Shown: positions 24,979 to 33,683, numbered from the stretch's first letter. The stretch is 64,000 nucleotides of DNA from Kitasatospora sp. GAS204B (GCF_029892155.1 NZ_JARZAG010000029.1:1-64000), one strand, 5' to 3'. The notes: generated by a model not told the origin, from the sequence alone. Numbers and translations: made by a program.

Positions 24979-25926
24979 ATGCCCTTCACGACTGCGTCCT
25001 TCACGACCGCGCCATTCACGAAGCGCCGAAGCGTCCTGCTCGTCACGGTCCCCCTGCTCGCGGCCGCCCTGCTGGCCGGCTGCGCCGCGAACGACACCCG
25101 GGCACCGACACCGGCGGGGTCCCGCAGCACCGCTGCCGCCGCCCCGGCCACCGCCTCCTTCCAGCAGCTCGAGCAGCACTTCGGCGCCCGACTGGGGATC
25201 GACGCGGTGGACACCGGCACCGGCCGGGAGGTGACCTACCACGCCGACGACCGATTCGCGCACGCCTCGACCTACAAGGCCCTGGCCGTCGGCGTCCTGC
25301 TGAGCCACGCCTCCGAGGCGGACCTGGACAAGGTGGTGACCTACAGCTCGGCGGACCTGCAGAAGTACGCGCCGATCACCTCGCAGCACGTGGCCACGGG
25401 CATGCCGCTGCGCGACCTGGCCGCCGCCGCCATCCAGTACAGCGACAACACGGCCGCCAACCTGGTCACCGACAACCTCGGCGGCCCAGCCGCGCTCCAG
25501 CAGGCAGTGCGCGCCCTCGGCGACCCGACCACCAACGTCGACCGCACCGAGCCGACCCTCAACGAGGCGACCCCGGGCGACACTCGGGACACCAGCACAC
25601 CCCGGGCCATGGCCACCGACCTGCGCCGCTTCGTCCTCGGTGACGCCCTTCCCGGCGATCGACGGCAACTGCTCACCGGTTGGCTGCTCGGCAACACGAC
25701 CGGCGCCCCCTACATCCGGGCCGGCGTCCCGGCCGGCTGGAAGGTCGGGGACAAGACCGGCAACGGTGGGTACGGCACCCGCAACGACATCGCGGTCGTC
25801 TGGCCGGCCGGCGGCGGCAGCCCGATCGTCATCGCCGTCCTCTCCGACCGCGGCAAGGCCGACGCCGCGTCGGACGACGCCCTGATCGCGCAGGCCACCA
25901 AGGCCGCCCTGGACGCCCTGCACTGA
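24979..25926 (+). CDS. bla: Class A beta-lactamase, lipoprotein type
   Basis: A 315-residue class A serine beta-lactamase. The signal ends in lipobox LLAGC (Cys35), so the enzyme is probably membrane-anchored on the outside. All class A boxes are present: STYK (S97-K100), SDN (155-157), E191 in EPTLN and KTG (259-261) followed by GYGTRNDIAVVWP. It hydrolyses beta-lactams by acylation and deacylation. The ATG at 24979 is chosen because an earlier ATG at 24907 lies within the operator. The N-terminus has an odd repeat of TTAsF/TTApF. Regulated, by context, through the divergent LysR protein. Confidence 0.92.
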   Translation: MPFTTASFTTAPFTKRRSVLLVTVPLLAAALLAGCAANDTRAPTPAGSRSTAAAAPATASFQQLEQHFGARLGIDAVDTGTGREVTYHADDRFAHASTYKALAVGVLLSHASEADLDKVVTYSSADLQKYAPITSQHVATGMPLRDLAAAAIQYSDNTAANLVTDNLGGPAALQQAVRALGDPTTNVDRTEPTLNEATPGDTRDTSTPRAMATDLRRFVLGDALPGDRRQLLTGWLLGNTTGAPYIRAGVPAGWKVGDKTGNGGYGTRNDIAVVWPAGGGSPIVIAVLSDRGKADAASDDALIAQATKAALDALH

Positions 25927-26025
25927 TCGTGCTGTTGGGGCTGCCGGTCGCCGGGCCCGCCGAGCCAGCCGAGCTCGCAGAGTCAACGGCGATGCAGGCC
26001 AGCGGACTTCGGGCAGGTGGCCGCC

Positions 26026-26943
26026 CTAACCCCCGCCGCCCCAGAGCGGGCCGCCCAGCCGCTGCAGGTGGTCCCCGCCGGCCAGGATCGCGTCGGCGAG
26101 CGCGGCGGCCGGGCCGCGGGCGGTGGTGCGGCCGGTGCTCAGGACGAACTCGGTGGCGCCGAGGTCGGGCAGCCCGAACTGGGGTGGCAGGACGCGCAGC
26201 CCCGGCGGGATCATGCCTTGGGCGTGGGCCACCACGCCCAGTCCGGCCAGTGCGGCCGCGCGTACGCCGGACAGGCTCGCGCTGGTGCAGGCGATGTGCC
26301 ATGGCCGCCCGGCCCGATCGAGCGTGTCGAGGGCGCGGGAGCGGGTGAGGCTGGGCGGCGGGTAGACGATCAAAGGGACCGGCCGGCCGGGCTCGGGACG
26401 GTAGTCCTCGGCGCCGATCCAGACCAGGCGGTCCCGCCAGACCAGCCGGTCCGCCGGGTAGCCCGGCCCCGGCCCGGTGCCGTCCGCCGGCCTGTCCAGC
26501 AGGCGCTTTCCGAGCACCAAGTCAAGCCTGCTGTCGGCGAGTTGCTCGTACAGCAGCGCGCTGCGTCCCACCGTCAGCTCCAGGTCGACCTCGGGGTGGC
26601 CGCGCCGGAAGGTCCGCAGCAGCTGCGGCAGCTCGGTCAGCACGAAGTCCTCGGATGCCCCGAACCGCACCCGACCGCGGACCGGGGTGTCGGCGAAGTA
26701 CGCGGCGGCCTGCCCGTGCGCCGCCAGGATCGAGCGGGCGAAGCCGAGCATCGCCTCGCCTTCCGCGGTGAGTTGCACGGTGTGGGTGTCCCGGTGGAAG
26801 AGCCGCCGCCCGGTCGCCTCCTCGAGCCGGCGGACGTGCTGGCTGACCGTGGACTGCCGCAGCCCCAGCCGCTGGGCGGCGCGGGTGAACCCGCCGGTCT
26901 GGGCGACCGCGAGGAAGGATCTGAGCTGGACCGGATCGAACAC
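26026..26943 (-). CDS. LysR-family regulator, divergent from BASS transporter
   Basis: A 305-residue LysR-type protein. The helix-turn-helix FTRAAQRLGLRQSTVSQHVRRLEEATGRRLFHRD occupies residues about 19-51, and the effector domain starts near GRVRFGASEDFVLTELPQLL. It is divergent from a bile-acid:sodium-symporter-like gene, and the intergenic region contains a perfect LysR-style dyad. It probably controls that transporter in response to its substrate and represses its own gene. The C-terminus ends in a Gly-rich WGGGG. Confidence 0.85.
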   Translation of the reverse strand: MFDPVQLRSFLAVAQTGGFTRAAQRLGLRQSTVSQHVRRLEEATGRRLFHRDTHTVQLTAEGEAMLGFARSILAAHGQAAAYFADTPVRGRVRFGASEDFVLTELPQLLRTFRRGHPEVDLELTVGRSALLYEQLADSRLDLVLGKRLLDRPADGTGPGPGYPADRLVWRDRLVWIGAEDYRPEPGRPVPLIVYPPPSLTRSRALDTLDRAGRPWHIACTSASLSGVRAAALAGLGVVAHAQGMIPPGLRVLPPQFGLPDLGATEFVLSTGRTTARGPAAALADAILAGGDHLQRLGGPLWGGGG

Positions 26944-26963
26944 ACCGCCATCGTACTGCGCTT

Positions 26964-26978
26964 ATCACATCTTGTGAT
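26964..26978. promoter_or_regulatory. LysR-type operator dyad
   Basis: ATCACA-TCT-TGTGAT is a perfect 6-base inverted repeat that includes T-N11-A (26965 to 26977). It begins 20 bases upstream of the LysR start in the 179-base gap between the divergent LysR and transporter genes, the usual place for an autoregulatory LysR site. Confidence 0.6.
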
Positions 26979-27122
26979 GACAGTGAGTCCCGTGAGCGGG
27001 ATTCACAATCAGCGGGCCGACGGCAAGGCTGAGAGCGCCCGAACCACCGCCCGAGCCACCGCCCGTACCGCTGCCCCCGTCACCGCCCTCGTCACCGCCC
27101 GAACTGCCCGTGGAGCGCCCCC

Positions 27123-28202
27123 ATGCCCGGTCCGACACCGACCCGACGCCTGCCCGTGGACCCGTTCGTCACCGCGCTGCTCTGCGTGGTGGGCCTGGCC
27201 CTGCTGCTGCCCGCCGGTGGCGCGGCGGCGCCCGTCGCCTCGGACGCGGCCGTCGGCGCGGTCGGACTGCTCTTCTTCCTCTACGGAGCCCGGCTGTCGA
27301 CCCGCGAGGCGATGGAGGGCCTGCGGCAGTGGCGCCTGCACGGCGTGGTCCTCGCGATCACCTTCGGACTCTTCCCCCTGCTCGGCGTGGCGTGCCGGAT
27401 CTTCGTCCCGACCCTGCTGCCCCAACAGCTCTACCAGGGCCTGCTCTTCCTCTGCCTGCTGCCGTCCACCGTGCAGTCGTCGATCGCGTTCACCTCGATC
27501 GCCCGCGGCAACACCGCGGCCGCGGTCTGCAGCGCCACCTTCTCCAGCCTGTTCGGCATCGTGCTCACCCCGCTGCTCGCCGCCCTGCTGCTCGGCACCC
27601 ACGGCGCGGGGATCACTTCGAGGTCCCTGCTGGGCATCGTCGAGCAACTGCTACTGCCGTTTCTGGCAGGCCAGTTGCTGCGACGCCGGATCATCGGGGC
27701 ACTGACCCGGCACCGCCGAATACTCGGCCTGGTGGACCGCGGTTCGATCCTGCTGGTGGTCTACAGCGCGTTCAGCGAAGCCGTGCTCGGCGGTGTCTGG
27801 CGGCAGGTGTCGCTACCCCGGCTCGGGATACTCGCGATGCTGGAAGCCGTGCTGCTGGCGCTGGTACTGGTCTCGTCCGCACTGATCGGGCGCCGGCTCG
27901 GCGTTGACCAGCGGGACCGGAAGGTGATCGTCTTCTGCGGTTCGAAGAAGAGCCTGGCCACCGGAATCCCGATGGCCACGGTGCTCTTCCCCGGCCCCGC
28001 GCTGGGCCTGACCGTGCTGCCGCTGATGCTCTTCCACCAGCTGCAACTGATGGTCTGCGCCGTCCTGGCCCGCCGCTGGGGCGCCGAGGCGGTAGCCGCA
28101 GGCGAGGACCACGAGCCGGCCCCCGGAAGGGGACAAACAGGCCATTTGACTGCGCTGGGTGGCCGGCCGGTCGCATCATGTGCGCATGGTGAACTTCGCT
28201 GA
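27123..28202 (+). CDS. Bile acid:sodium symporter (SBF-like) family transporter
   Basis: A 359-residue integral membrane protein with about nine to ten helices. Family landmarks include GLLFFLYGARLS in an early helix, LFLCLLPSTVQSSIAFTSIARGNTAAAVCSA in the middle, and FCGSKKSLATGIPMATVLFP towards the end, the last being a hallmark of the SBF-like group. It moves an organic anion across the cytoplasmic membrane, probably with sodium. The C-terminal 45 residues are a hydrophilic tail that overlaps the start of the next gene by 17 bases. Divergent LysR protein likely regulates it. Confidence 0.85.
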   Translation: MPGPTPTRRLPVDPFVTALLCVVGLALLLPAGGAAAPVASDAAVGAVGLLFFLYGARLSTREAMEGLRQWRLHGVVLAITFGLFPLLGVACRIFVPTLLPQQLYQGLLFLCLLPSTVQSSIAFTSIARGNTAAAVCSATFSSLFGIVLTPLLAALLLGTHGAGITSRSLLGIVEQLLLPFLAGQLLRRRIIGALTRHRRILGLVDRGSILLVVYSAFSEAVLGGVWRQVSLPRLGILAMLEAVLLALVLVSSALIGRRLGVDQRDRKVIVFCGSKKSLATGIPMATVLFPGPALGLTVLPLMLFHQLQLMVCAVLARRWGAEAVAAGEDHEPAPGRGQTGHLTALGGRPVASCAHGELR

Positions 28203-29328
28203 CGATGCTCCTGGCTACCTGACCATCCGAGTATCCGCCCCGGACGGTCCGATGGCGGAGCTCGCCGATGTCGAGGCGTGGACGGCGCGCGAGAAGTATC
28301 CGCAGATCATGTCGGGCGGGAGCCCGGTCTTCGGCGTCGCCCGTGAGCGGCCGCAGGGCGGCTGGGAGTTGCTCTCCTCCATGGTCGACGTCTGTCCGCA
28401 GTCGGCCCGCGAGCACCTGGGCATGCTCTGCCGCGAGCAGGCCGCCAAGGCGGGGGAGGCCGGCGACGCCGAGTCGCAGCAGCGGTACGCGGCGCTGGGC
28501 GAGCGGCTGGACTGGGAGAAGATCGACGAGGTCGAACTGGACGCCCGCTACCGCGTGGTACGAGCCGAGCGGCACATCCGCAGCGGTCCCGACGGCCCCG
28601 AGCCGCCCCGCCCCAGCGACCCCGACGACCACCCCGAGCGCGACAGCGCCGACCCCCACAGGCGCGACCGGAGCGAGGACCTGGAACCGACCGCCGGTTT
28701 CGTCATGGACCCCGCCCTGCCGACCGGGATGTCCGAGGGCATCCTGAAAGCCGACCTGATCCAACTGCGGCCCGTCGAGGGCCAGTTTCCGCCGGAGGTC
28801 CATGAGGACGCGCTGCGGGCGAGCCTGACCCACCCGGGCGTGGTGCTGCTTCCGGCCGCCTTCACCGTCGCCGAGCGGGTGGGCAGCCGGTGGCGTCCGG
28901 GCGGCATGATGGACGCGCCCACCGCCTTCCAGGCCCGGGACATCCTCTCGATGCGGCTGCGCGTGGCCGAGCCGATCGAACGCGGGCTCTCCTCCGAGCA
29001 GCGGGTGCGCTACACCGAGGCGGCGGACCAGCTCGAGGCCGAGCAGGCGTACGAACTCGCCGTCGAGGACCGGTTCCTGCGGATCATCCGGGTGGAGCGG
29101 GCGGTCCGGTTCGGCCCGGACGGCCCCGAGGGCCCGCGCCCCTCCGACCACGATCCGCAGGACCCGTGCAGGGTGCTGGACCAGCGGCTGCGGGCGCAGG
29201 GCGTCGTCCTGGACGAGAACACCCCGATCGTCCTCGACGAGACCGCGAAGGAGTTCCAGCGCCTCTTCGAGGCCGAGATGGCCCGGCGCGGCAAGCCGGT
29301 CCAGCATGCGGAGGACGACGGGGAGTGA
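28186..29328 (+). CDS. DUF5954-like protein
   Basis: A 380-residue soluble protein from the ATG at 28186. It consists of two related halves, each ending in an RxVRAERHIRxGPDGPExPRPSDxD-type segment (about residues 120-145 and 300-325), which indicates internal duplication. The opening YLTIRVSAPDGPMAELADVEAW and GSPVFGVARERPQGGWELL match my recollection of the actinobacterial DUF5954 family, whose function is unknown. A large charged linker separates the halves. No ribosome binding site is obvious; overlap with the transporter gene suggests coupling. Confidence 0.65.
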   Translation: MVNFADDAPGYLTIRVSAPDGPMAELADVEAWTAREKYPQIMSGGSPVFGVARERPQGGWELLSSMVDVCPQSAREHLGMLCREQAAKAGEAGDAESQQRYAALGERLDWEKIDEVELDARYRVVRAERHIRSGPDGPEPPRPSDPDDHPERDSADPHRRDRSEDLEPTAGFVMDPALPTGMSEGILKADLIQLRPVEGQFPPEVHEDALRASLTHPGVVLLPAAFTVAERVGSRWRPGGMMDAPTAFQARDILSMRLRVAEPIERGLSSEQRVRYTEAADQLEAEQAYELAVEDRFLRIIRVERAVRFGPDGPEGPRPSDHDPQDPCRVLDQRLRAQGVVLDENTPIVLDETAKEFQRLFEAEMARRGKPVQHAEDDGE

Positions 29329-29352
29329 CAGCCCGCCCGTCAGCCGCCTCGG

Positions 29353-29397
29353 CTGCCGCAGCTGCCGCAGCTGCCGCAGCTGCTGCGGCTGCCGCGG
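29353..29397 (+). repeat. CTGCCGCAG tandem repeat
   Basis: Five 9-base units (three perfect CTGCCGCAG followed by two variants CTGCTGCGG and CTGCCGCGG) lie between the convergent DUF5954-like and methyltransferase genes. The units are self-complementary (GCCGCAGCTGCTGCGGC), so the array can fold into a hairpin and may act as a shared terminator. Confidence 0.75.
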
Positions 29398-29421
29398 CGC
29401 GAACCCCGGTCGGCCTGCCGC

Positions 29422-30132
29422 CTACGGCCTGCGCGCGAGCACCAGCCGGCACCGCGGGCTGCCGTCCTCGCGCCGTCCCAGGTCCTCCAGCGGCGCCGTC
29501 GTGACGGTGAAGCCGGCCGCTGCCAGGTCCGTGCGCAAGGCCTGCAACGGGCAGGTGCGGTAGTACATGACGAAGGGCGGGCGCCACACCGCGTTCCGCA
29601 CCCGCATCACCGCGTCGAAACCGGCCAGCACCCAGTAGCCGGGCGAGGTGATGCGCGGGGGCGCGGTGATCGGGAAGGCGAAGAGTCCGCCGGGCCGCAG
29701 GGCGCGGTGGACACCGGCGAAGAGTGCGCGCCGTTCCGTGGGCAGGAAGTGTCCGAGGGCTCCGAAGGTGACCGCCAGGTCGAACGCCTCGGCGAAGGGC
29801 AGGGCCCGCGCGTCGGCCCGTACCCACTCGGCGCCCGGGTGCGCTCCGCGAGCCCCCGCGAGCATGCCGACGCTGAAGTCGACACCTGTGATCCGTCCTT
29901 GGCACAGCGGCTCCAGCACCCGCAGACCCGCGCCGGTGCCGCAGCACACGTCCAGTGCCTCCCCGAACGGCCCGAGCGGGCGCAGCGCGTCGGCGGTCGC
30001 GTCGAGGATGCTGTCAGGGGTGCGAAAGGGCGTGTGGTCGAACGTGGGAGCGAGCAGGTCGTAGCCGTGCTCGACCGAGGACAGCGCCTGGACTACCAGA
30101 CCGCGCAGCGAAGGGCCTTGTGGGGAGAACAC
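29422..30132 (-). CDS. SAM-dependent methyltransferase, class I
   Basis: A 236-residue methyltransferase from the GTG at 30132. Motif I is clear (ALDVCCGTGAGLRVLEPL), followed by ITGVDFSVGML (motif II acidic residue) and AFDLAVTFGALGHFL (motif IV). The C-terminal portion PFVMYYRTCPLQALRTDLAAAGF resembles ubiquinone/menaquinone-type and small-molecule methyltransferases. No neighbour identifies the substrate. The ribosome binding site is weak. Confidence 0.8.
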   Translation of the reverse strand: MFSPQGPSLRGLVVQALSSVEHGYDLLAPTFDHTPFRTPDSILDATADALRPLGPFGEALDVCCGTGAGLRVLEPLCQGRITGVDFSVGMLAGARGAHPGAEWVRADARALPFAEAFDLAVTFGALGHFLPTERRALFAGVHRALRPGGLFAFPITAPPRITSPGYWVLAGFDAVMRVRNAVWRPPFVMYYRTCPLQALRTDLAAAGFTVTTAPLEDLGRREDGSPRCRLVLARRP

Positions 30133-30203
30133 CGCCCCAGCGTAGAGGAGGCGCCCCGGCCTGCCGGGGCCTCTCCAGCCACATCGCCCCCGCGCCCACG
30201 GGT

Positions 30204-30761
30204 TCAAGCGGGCGGCGTGGCCGAGGACCACACGCCGAACCACTGTTCGGCGCCCCACTCCTCGAACCGTTGCACCTCGGTGAACCCCAGTTTCGCCGCG
30301 AGGCGCATCCCACGGTCGTTGGCGGTCTGGGTGACGAGGACCACCGGCTCGCCGGGTCGCGCGTCGGCGAACCAGCCGAGCGCCGCCGTGCACGCCTCGG
30401 CGGCGTACCCGCGTCCCCACACCTGCGGCAGGAACAGGTAGCCGAGCTCGGGCTCCCCGGCATCCGGACGGACCTGACTGCGATGCTCCGGCTCGCGCCG
30501 GTTGAGCTCGATGGCGCCGATCATCGCTCCGTCCAGCTCGACCACGAAAAGGCCGGGGCGCCGCCTGGGCACCTCGGGCAACGAACGCTCGAACTCGTCA
30601 CGCGGTCGAGCGCCGCCGATGTAGGTGCCCACCTCCGGCGAGGTGAACAGCTCGATGATCGCCGCGCGGTCCCGGACCTCGGGTTCGCGGAGCACGAGCC
30701 GCTCGGTCTTGATCGGGGCAGGCGGCCAAGGGACGGGGTGCACCGTGATCTCATCCGACAT
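30204..30761 (-). CDS. GNAT acetyltransferase, RimJ/RimL-like
   Basis: A 185-residue protein from an ATG behind AGGAG. It opens with the RimJ/RimL-type pattern KTERLVLREPEVRDRAAIIEL and has the acetyl-CoA loop LPQVWGRGYAAEACTAALGWF and the late strand NDRGMRLAAKLGFTEVQRF. These enzymes acetylate protein N-termini or small-molecule amines in the cytoplasm. It is upstream of the methyltransferase on the same strand, 71 bases apart; a joint function is not implied. Confidence 0.85.
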   Translation of the reverse strand: MSDEITVHPVPWPPAPIKTERLVLREPEVRDRAAIIELFTSPEVGTYIGGARPRDEFERSLPEVPRRRPGLFVVELDGAMIGAIELNRREPEHRSQVRPDAGEPELGYLFLPQVWGRGYAAEACTAALGWFADARPGEPVVLVTQTANDRGMRLAAKLGFTEVQRFEEWGAEQWFGVWSSATPPA

Positions 30762-30904
30762 GGAACGGCTCCTGATCCTCTCGGCCACACGGTTCGACCT
30801 CGTATGACCATGGCAGGCAACGACTTCTGACGTCGCCACACATCGGGACGCGCTGCGACGAGATGCCAGTTGCGTGCGAACGGAGAAGATCCGCCGGACC
30901 GGCC

Positions 30905-31312
30905 CTACTTCAGTCGACGTGCGAACTTCTCGATGGCCGCCGGCGTGACGGGGGTGAAGAAGTTGACGAGGTTGCCGTCGGGGTCGCGGAACAGCAACGA
31001 CCGGTTGCCCCAGGGCATCGTGGTGGGCTCGGCGACGAAGTCGGTGACGAAGCCGGTCAGGTTCTGGTGCACGCGGTCCACGTCGTCGACGCGGAACTCG
31101 GTGATCACGCTGTGGTTCTCCCCCGGACGGGCAGAGCCCGGGGCGAACAGCGGCACGGTCCGGGTGCTGGCGATCGCGAGGGTGGCGCTGGGGGTGTCGA
31201 GCTCGGCGAAGTCCTCGGTTGCCCACACCGCCCGCACCCCGGTGGCTCGCTCGTAGAACTCGACGAGGCGCGCGACGTCGCCGGTGATGATGCGGATCGA
31301 GACGAAGTCCAT
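30905..31312 (-). CDS. VOC-family (glyoxalase-like) protein
   Basis: A 135-residue vicinal-oxygen-chelate protein with the start behind AAGGAG. Two beta-alpha-beta-beta-beta units are visible, VSIRIITGDVARLVEFYERATG and NHSVITEFRVDDVDRVHQNL, ending in LLFRDPDGNLVNFFTP with the C-terminal metal-ligand position. Such proteins are dioxygenases, lyases or antibiotic-binding proteins. It is divergent from a WYL-domain regulator, a frequent pairing in streptomycetes, in which the regulator controls the VOC gene. Confidence 0.85.
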   Translation of the reverse strand: MDFVSIRIITGDVARLVEFYERATGVRAVWATEDFAELDTPSATLAIASTRTVPLFAPGSARPGENHSVITEFRVDDVDRVHQNLTGFVTDFVAEPTTMPWGNRSLLFRDPDGNLVNFFTPVTPAAIEKFARRLK

Positions 31313-31404
31313 GGTGATCTCCTTGGCTGATGGAATCGCTGTACGTCGCAGGCTAGGAGAAATAGTGGACAGAATCGGTCCGGTATTCGCGCTAGCCTTT
31401 GCAC

Positions 31405-32409
31405 ATGCCTCGACCCACCGGCCGCGTGCTGACCCTGCTGGAGCTGCTGCAGTCGGGCGGCACTCGGACGGTGGCCGAACTCGCCGACCGGCTCGGCGTC
31501 GATGGGCGCACCGTGCGGCGGTACGTGGACCATCTGATCGACCTCGATGTGCCGGTGGAGTCGGTGCGCGGCCGCTACGGCGGGTACCGGCTCGGCCCCG
31601 GATACCGGTTGCCTCCGCTCATGCTCAGTGACGACGAGGCGCTGGCCGTGCTGCTCGGCTTGGTCGCCGGCCGCCGAGCAGGGTTGCTGACGGCGGGGCA
31701 CACCGCGAGCGAGACGGCATCGGCCAAGATCCGGCGCGTGCTGCCCACACACGCCGCCCACCGGCTCGGCACCCTCCTGGAATCCCTCGCCTTCACGGAC
31801 CAGCCCGGTGAGTTCGCCGCCCCGGACGCCGAGGTCCTGCTCACCATCGCCGATGCGGTACGCCACCGCCGACCGGTCTCGATCAGATACACCGACCGCG
31901 ACGACCGGCGCAGCGAACGCACGCTGCACGCGTACGGGATCGTCGCCCACGCGGGCCGGTGGTACGTCACGGGCACGGACCCCGAGATCGGCGAGGACCG
32001 GACCTTCCGGCTCGATCGCATCGCGGACGCGAGGACCCTGCCCGGCTCGTTCGAGGCGCCCGTGGGTCCCGATCCGGCACAGCGCGTGTTGTCAGGGTTC
32101 GCCACGGCCGAGTACCGGCATGAGGTGACCTTGCGGATCCACGGGACAGTCGAGCAGATCCGCGCCCACCTTCCCGCCAGCGTCGCGAGCCTGGCGGAGC
32201 ACGCGCAGGCACCCGCGCCCACGGCGGACCAGGACCGGACGGACGAGCGCTGGCTGCGCGTCGAACTACGGGCGGAGCGGCTCGACTGGTTGCCTCCCAC
32301 GCTCGCCGCACTCGACCGGCCGTTCGTCATCGAGCGCCCCGACGAACTGCGCGACCTCGTCGTCGCGTTCGCCGAACGCCTCGCGTCCTACGGCCGCCGA
32401 GCCAGCTGA
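31405..32409 (+). CDS. YafY-type regulator with HTH and WYL domains
   Basis: A 334-residue transcription factor. Residues about 5-60 form a winged helix-turn-helix (LLELLQSGGTRTVAELADRLGVDGRTVRRYVDHL). The middle and C-terminus form the WYL sensor (VSIRYTDRDDRRSERTLHAYGIVAHAGRWYVTGTDPE, RTFRLDRI) and WCX extension. The start at 31405 has no ribosome binding site and may be leaderless. The 92-base gap to the divergent VOC gene contains GGAC-N7-GTCC, a possible operator. Confidence 0.85.
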   Translation: MPRPTGRVLTLLELLQSGGTRTVAELADRLGVDGRTVRRYVDHLIDLDVPVESVRGRYGGYRLGPGYRLPPLMLSDDEALAVLLGLVAGRRAGLLTAGHTASETASAKIRRVLPTHAAHRLGTLLESLAFTDQPGEFAAPDAEVLLTIADAVRHRRPVSIRYTDRDDRRSERTLHAYGIVAHAGRWYVTGTDPEIGEDRTFRLDRIADARTLPGSFEAPVGPDPAQRVLSGFATAEYRHEVTLRIHGTVEQIRAHLPASVASLAEHAQAPAPTADQDRTDERWLRVELRAERLDWLPPTLAALDRPFVIERPDELRDLVVAFAERLASYGRRAS

Positions 32410-32510
32410 CCCGATGGGTGATCCAGGTCACAGGGGGCTGGTGCATAGCGGGCCGACTGCCACTGCCTTTCCAGAAGTACAGGCGTGTGGAGGGTGGAAG
32501 GGCGGTGCTG

Positions 32511-33017
32511 GTGAAGCAGCCACGGGCGGATGGTTTCGATGAGTTCGTGGCGGCTCGCTGGCCGGCGCTGCTTCACCTGGCGCGCCTGCTCACCGGTGGG
32601 GACCGGCACCGGGCCGAGGATCTTCTGCAGGAAGCACTGGTCAAGCTGTGGTTTGCCTGGCCGAAGGTCGCGGGTCAGGCGCCGGAGGCGTACGTGCGTC
32701 AGATCCTTGCTCGTGCGGCGGCCCGCTCGGCGCGCAGGAGGTGGTGGGGCGAGCGCCCCACCGAACAACTGCCCGAGATGGCTGACCACATGGAACTCAG
32801 CGTGACAGTGGAGGAGCGCACCCGGCTGGAGAGCGCGCTGGCCCTACTGCCGATACGGCAGCGGGCCGCGGTGGTACTGCGCTACTACCAGGACCTGCCG
32901 GAGCAGCAGGTCGCAGAGGTGCTGGGCTGTCCCATAGGGACCGCCCGCTCCCTGACGTCCCGTGGAGTGGCGAAACTACGGCAGGTCCTGGCCGGGGTCG
33001 GCGAGCCGGTGAGGTGA
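32511..33017 (+). CDS. SigE-family ECF RNA polymerase sigma factor
   Basis: A 168-residue ECF sigma factor of the short SigE/SigM-like streptomycete type. The GTG at 32511 lies 8 bases behind GGAAGGG. Region 2 reads FDEFVAARWPALLHLARLLTGGDRHRAEDLLQEALVKLWFAW, and region 4 reads LALLPIRQRAAVVLRYYQDLPEQQVAEVLGCPIGTARSLTSRGVAKLR. Its stop is 12 bases from the start of a one-helix membrane protein gene that may act as its anti-sigma partner. Such pairs respond to envelope or oxidative signals. Confidence 0.9.
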   Translation: MKQPRADGFDEFVAARWPALLHLARLLTGGDRHRAEDLLQEALVKLWFAWPKVAGQAPEAYVRQILARAAARSARRRWWGERPTEQLPEMADHMELSVTVEERTRLESALALLPIRQRAAVVLRYYQDLPEQQVAEVLGCPIGTARSLTSRGVAKLRQVLAGVGEPVR

Positions 33018-33028
33018 AGGAGAGACAG

Positions 33029-33619
33029 ATGGACCACTTCGAACAGGAGCTGGCACGGATGATGCGCGACACGCAGGAAGACACCCCCTTCGCACCCCGG
33101 GACCGGGAACGCCTGCAGGCCGGCGTGCGGGCCCGACGCCGCACCCGGGCGGCTCTCATGGCCGGCGGATCAGCCCTGATCCTCGCCGGTGTCGGCGTCG
33201 GCCTGCCCGCCGCCTTCGCCCAGGACCACCACGCTGTGACGACCCCGGCCTCCACGGCCACCGGCAACCCGGTGCCCCGGCCGACTCCGAGTCCGGCTGG
33301 GCAGCCCGGTAACCCGGCGCCCACACCCACCTCGGCCGGGCAAGCCAGCAACCCGATGCCCACACCCACCTCGGCCGGACAGGCCGGTAACCCGACGCCC
33401 ACACCCACCTCGGCCGGACAGGCCGGCAACCCGACGCCCACACCGACTCCGGGCGGGCAGCCCGGTACTCCGATACCCACACCCACCTCGGCCGGACAGG
33501 CCGGCAACCCGATCCCCACGCCGACTCCGAGTCCGGCTGGGCAGCCCGGTACCCCGACGCCCACACCCACCTCGGCTGGGCAAGCCGGTAACCCGATGCC
33601 CACACCGACGACCCGGTAG
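33029..33619 (+). CDS. One-TM protein with extracytoplasmic Pro/Thr repeats, possible anti-sigma partner
   Basis: A 196-residue protein from the ATG at 33029 (AAGGAG upstream). A charged cytoplasmic head (residues 1-40, FEQELARMMRDTQEDTPFAPRDRERL) is followed by one membrane helix (about 41-64). Everything after is extracytoplasmic and built of about eight 13-residue units of the type NPxPTPTSAGQAG. The head and the coupling to the sigma gene resemble anti-sigma or sigma-associated proteins, but no zinc-binding anti-sigma motif is present. The repeat could span the cell wall as a stalk or a proline-rich sensor. Confidence 0.65.
   Translation: MDHFEQELARMMRDTQEDTPFAPRDRERLQAGVRARRRTRAALMAGGSALILAGVGVGLPAAFAQDHHAVTTPASTATGNPVPRPTPSPAGQPGNPAPTPTSAGQASNPMPTPTSAGQAGNPTPTPTSAGQAGNPTPTPTPGGQPGTPIPTPTSAGQAGNPIPTPTPSPAGQPGTPTPTPTSAGQAGNPMPTPTTR
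33296..33606 (+). repeat. In-frame 39-base minisatellite
   Basis: About eight imperfect 39-base units, each encoding a 13-residue block NPxPTPTSAGQAG with variants, two of them enlarged to 15 residues by an extra SP. The blocks CCCACACCCACCTCGGCCGG recur almost unchanged. All copies keep the reading frame of the membrane protein, so copy number could vary without breaking it. Confidence 0.85.
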
Positions 33620-33683
33620 TCAGCGGGGGGTGAACTCGACCTTGCGGCTTGAGAACGCATCAGCCCTGCCTCAATAGCCGTGC

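Noticed and set aside
33156..33605. Minus-strand repeat protein opposite the Pro/Thr repeat gene
   Set aside because: Mirror of the minisatellite; the plus-strand frame has the ribosome binding site, membrane helix and coupling to the sigma gene.
33296..33606. CRISPR-like repeat array
   Set aside because: Units are directly adjacent 39-base coding repeats without unique spacers.
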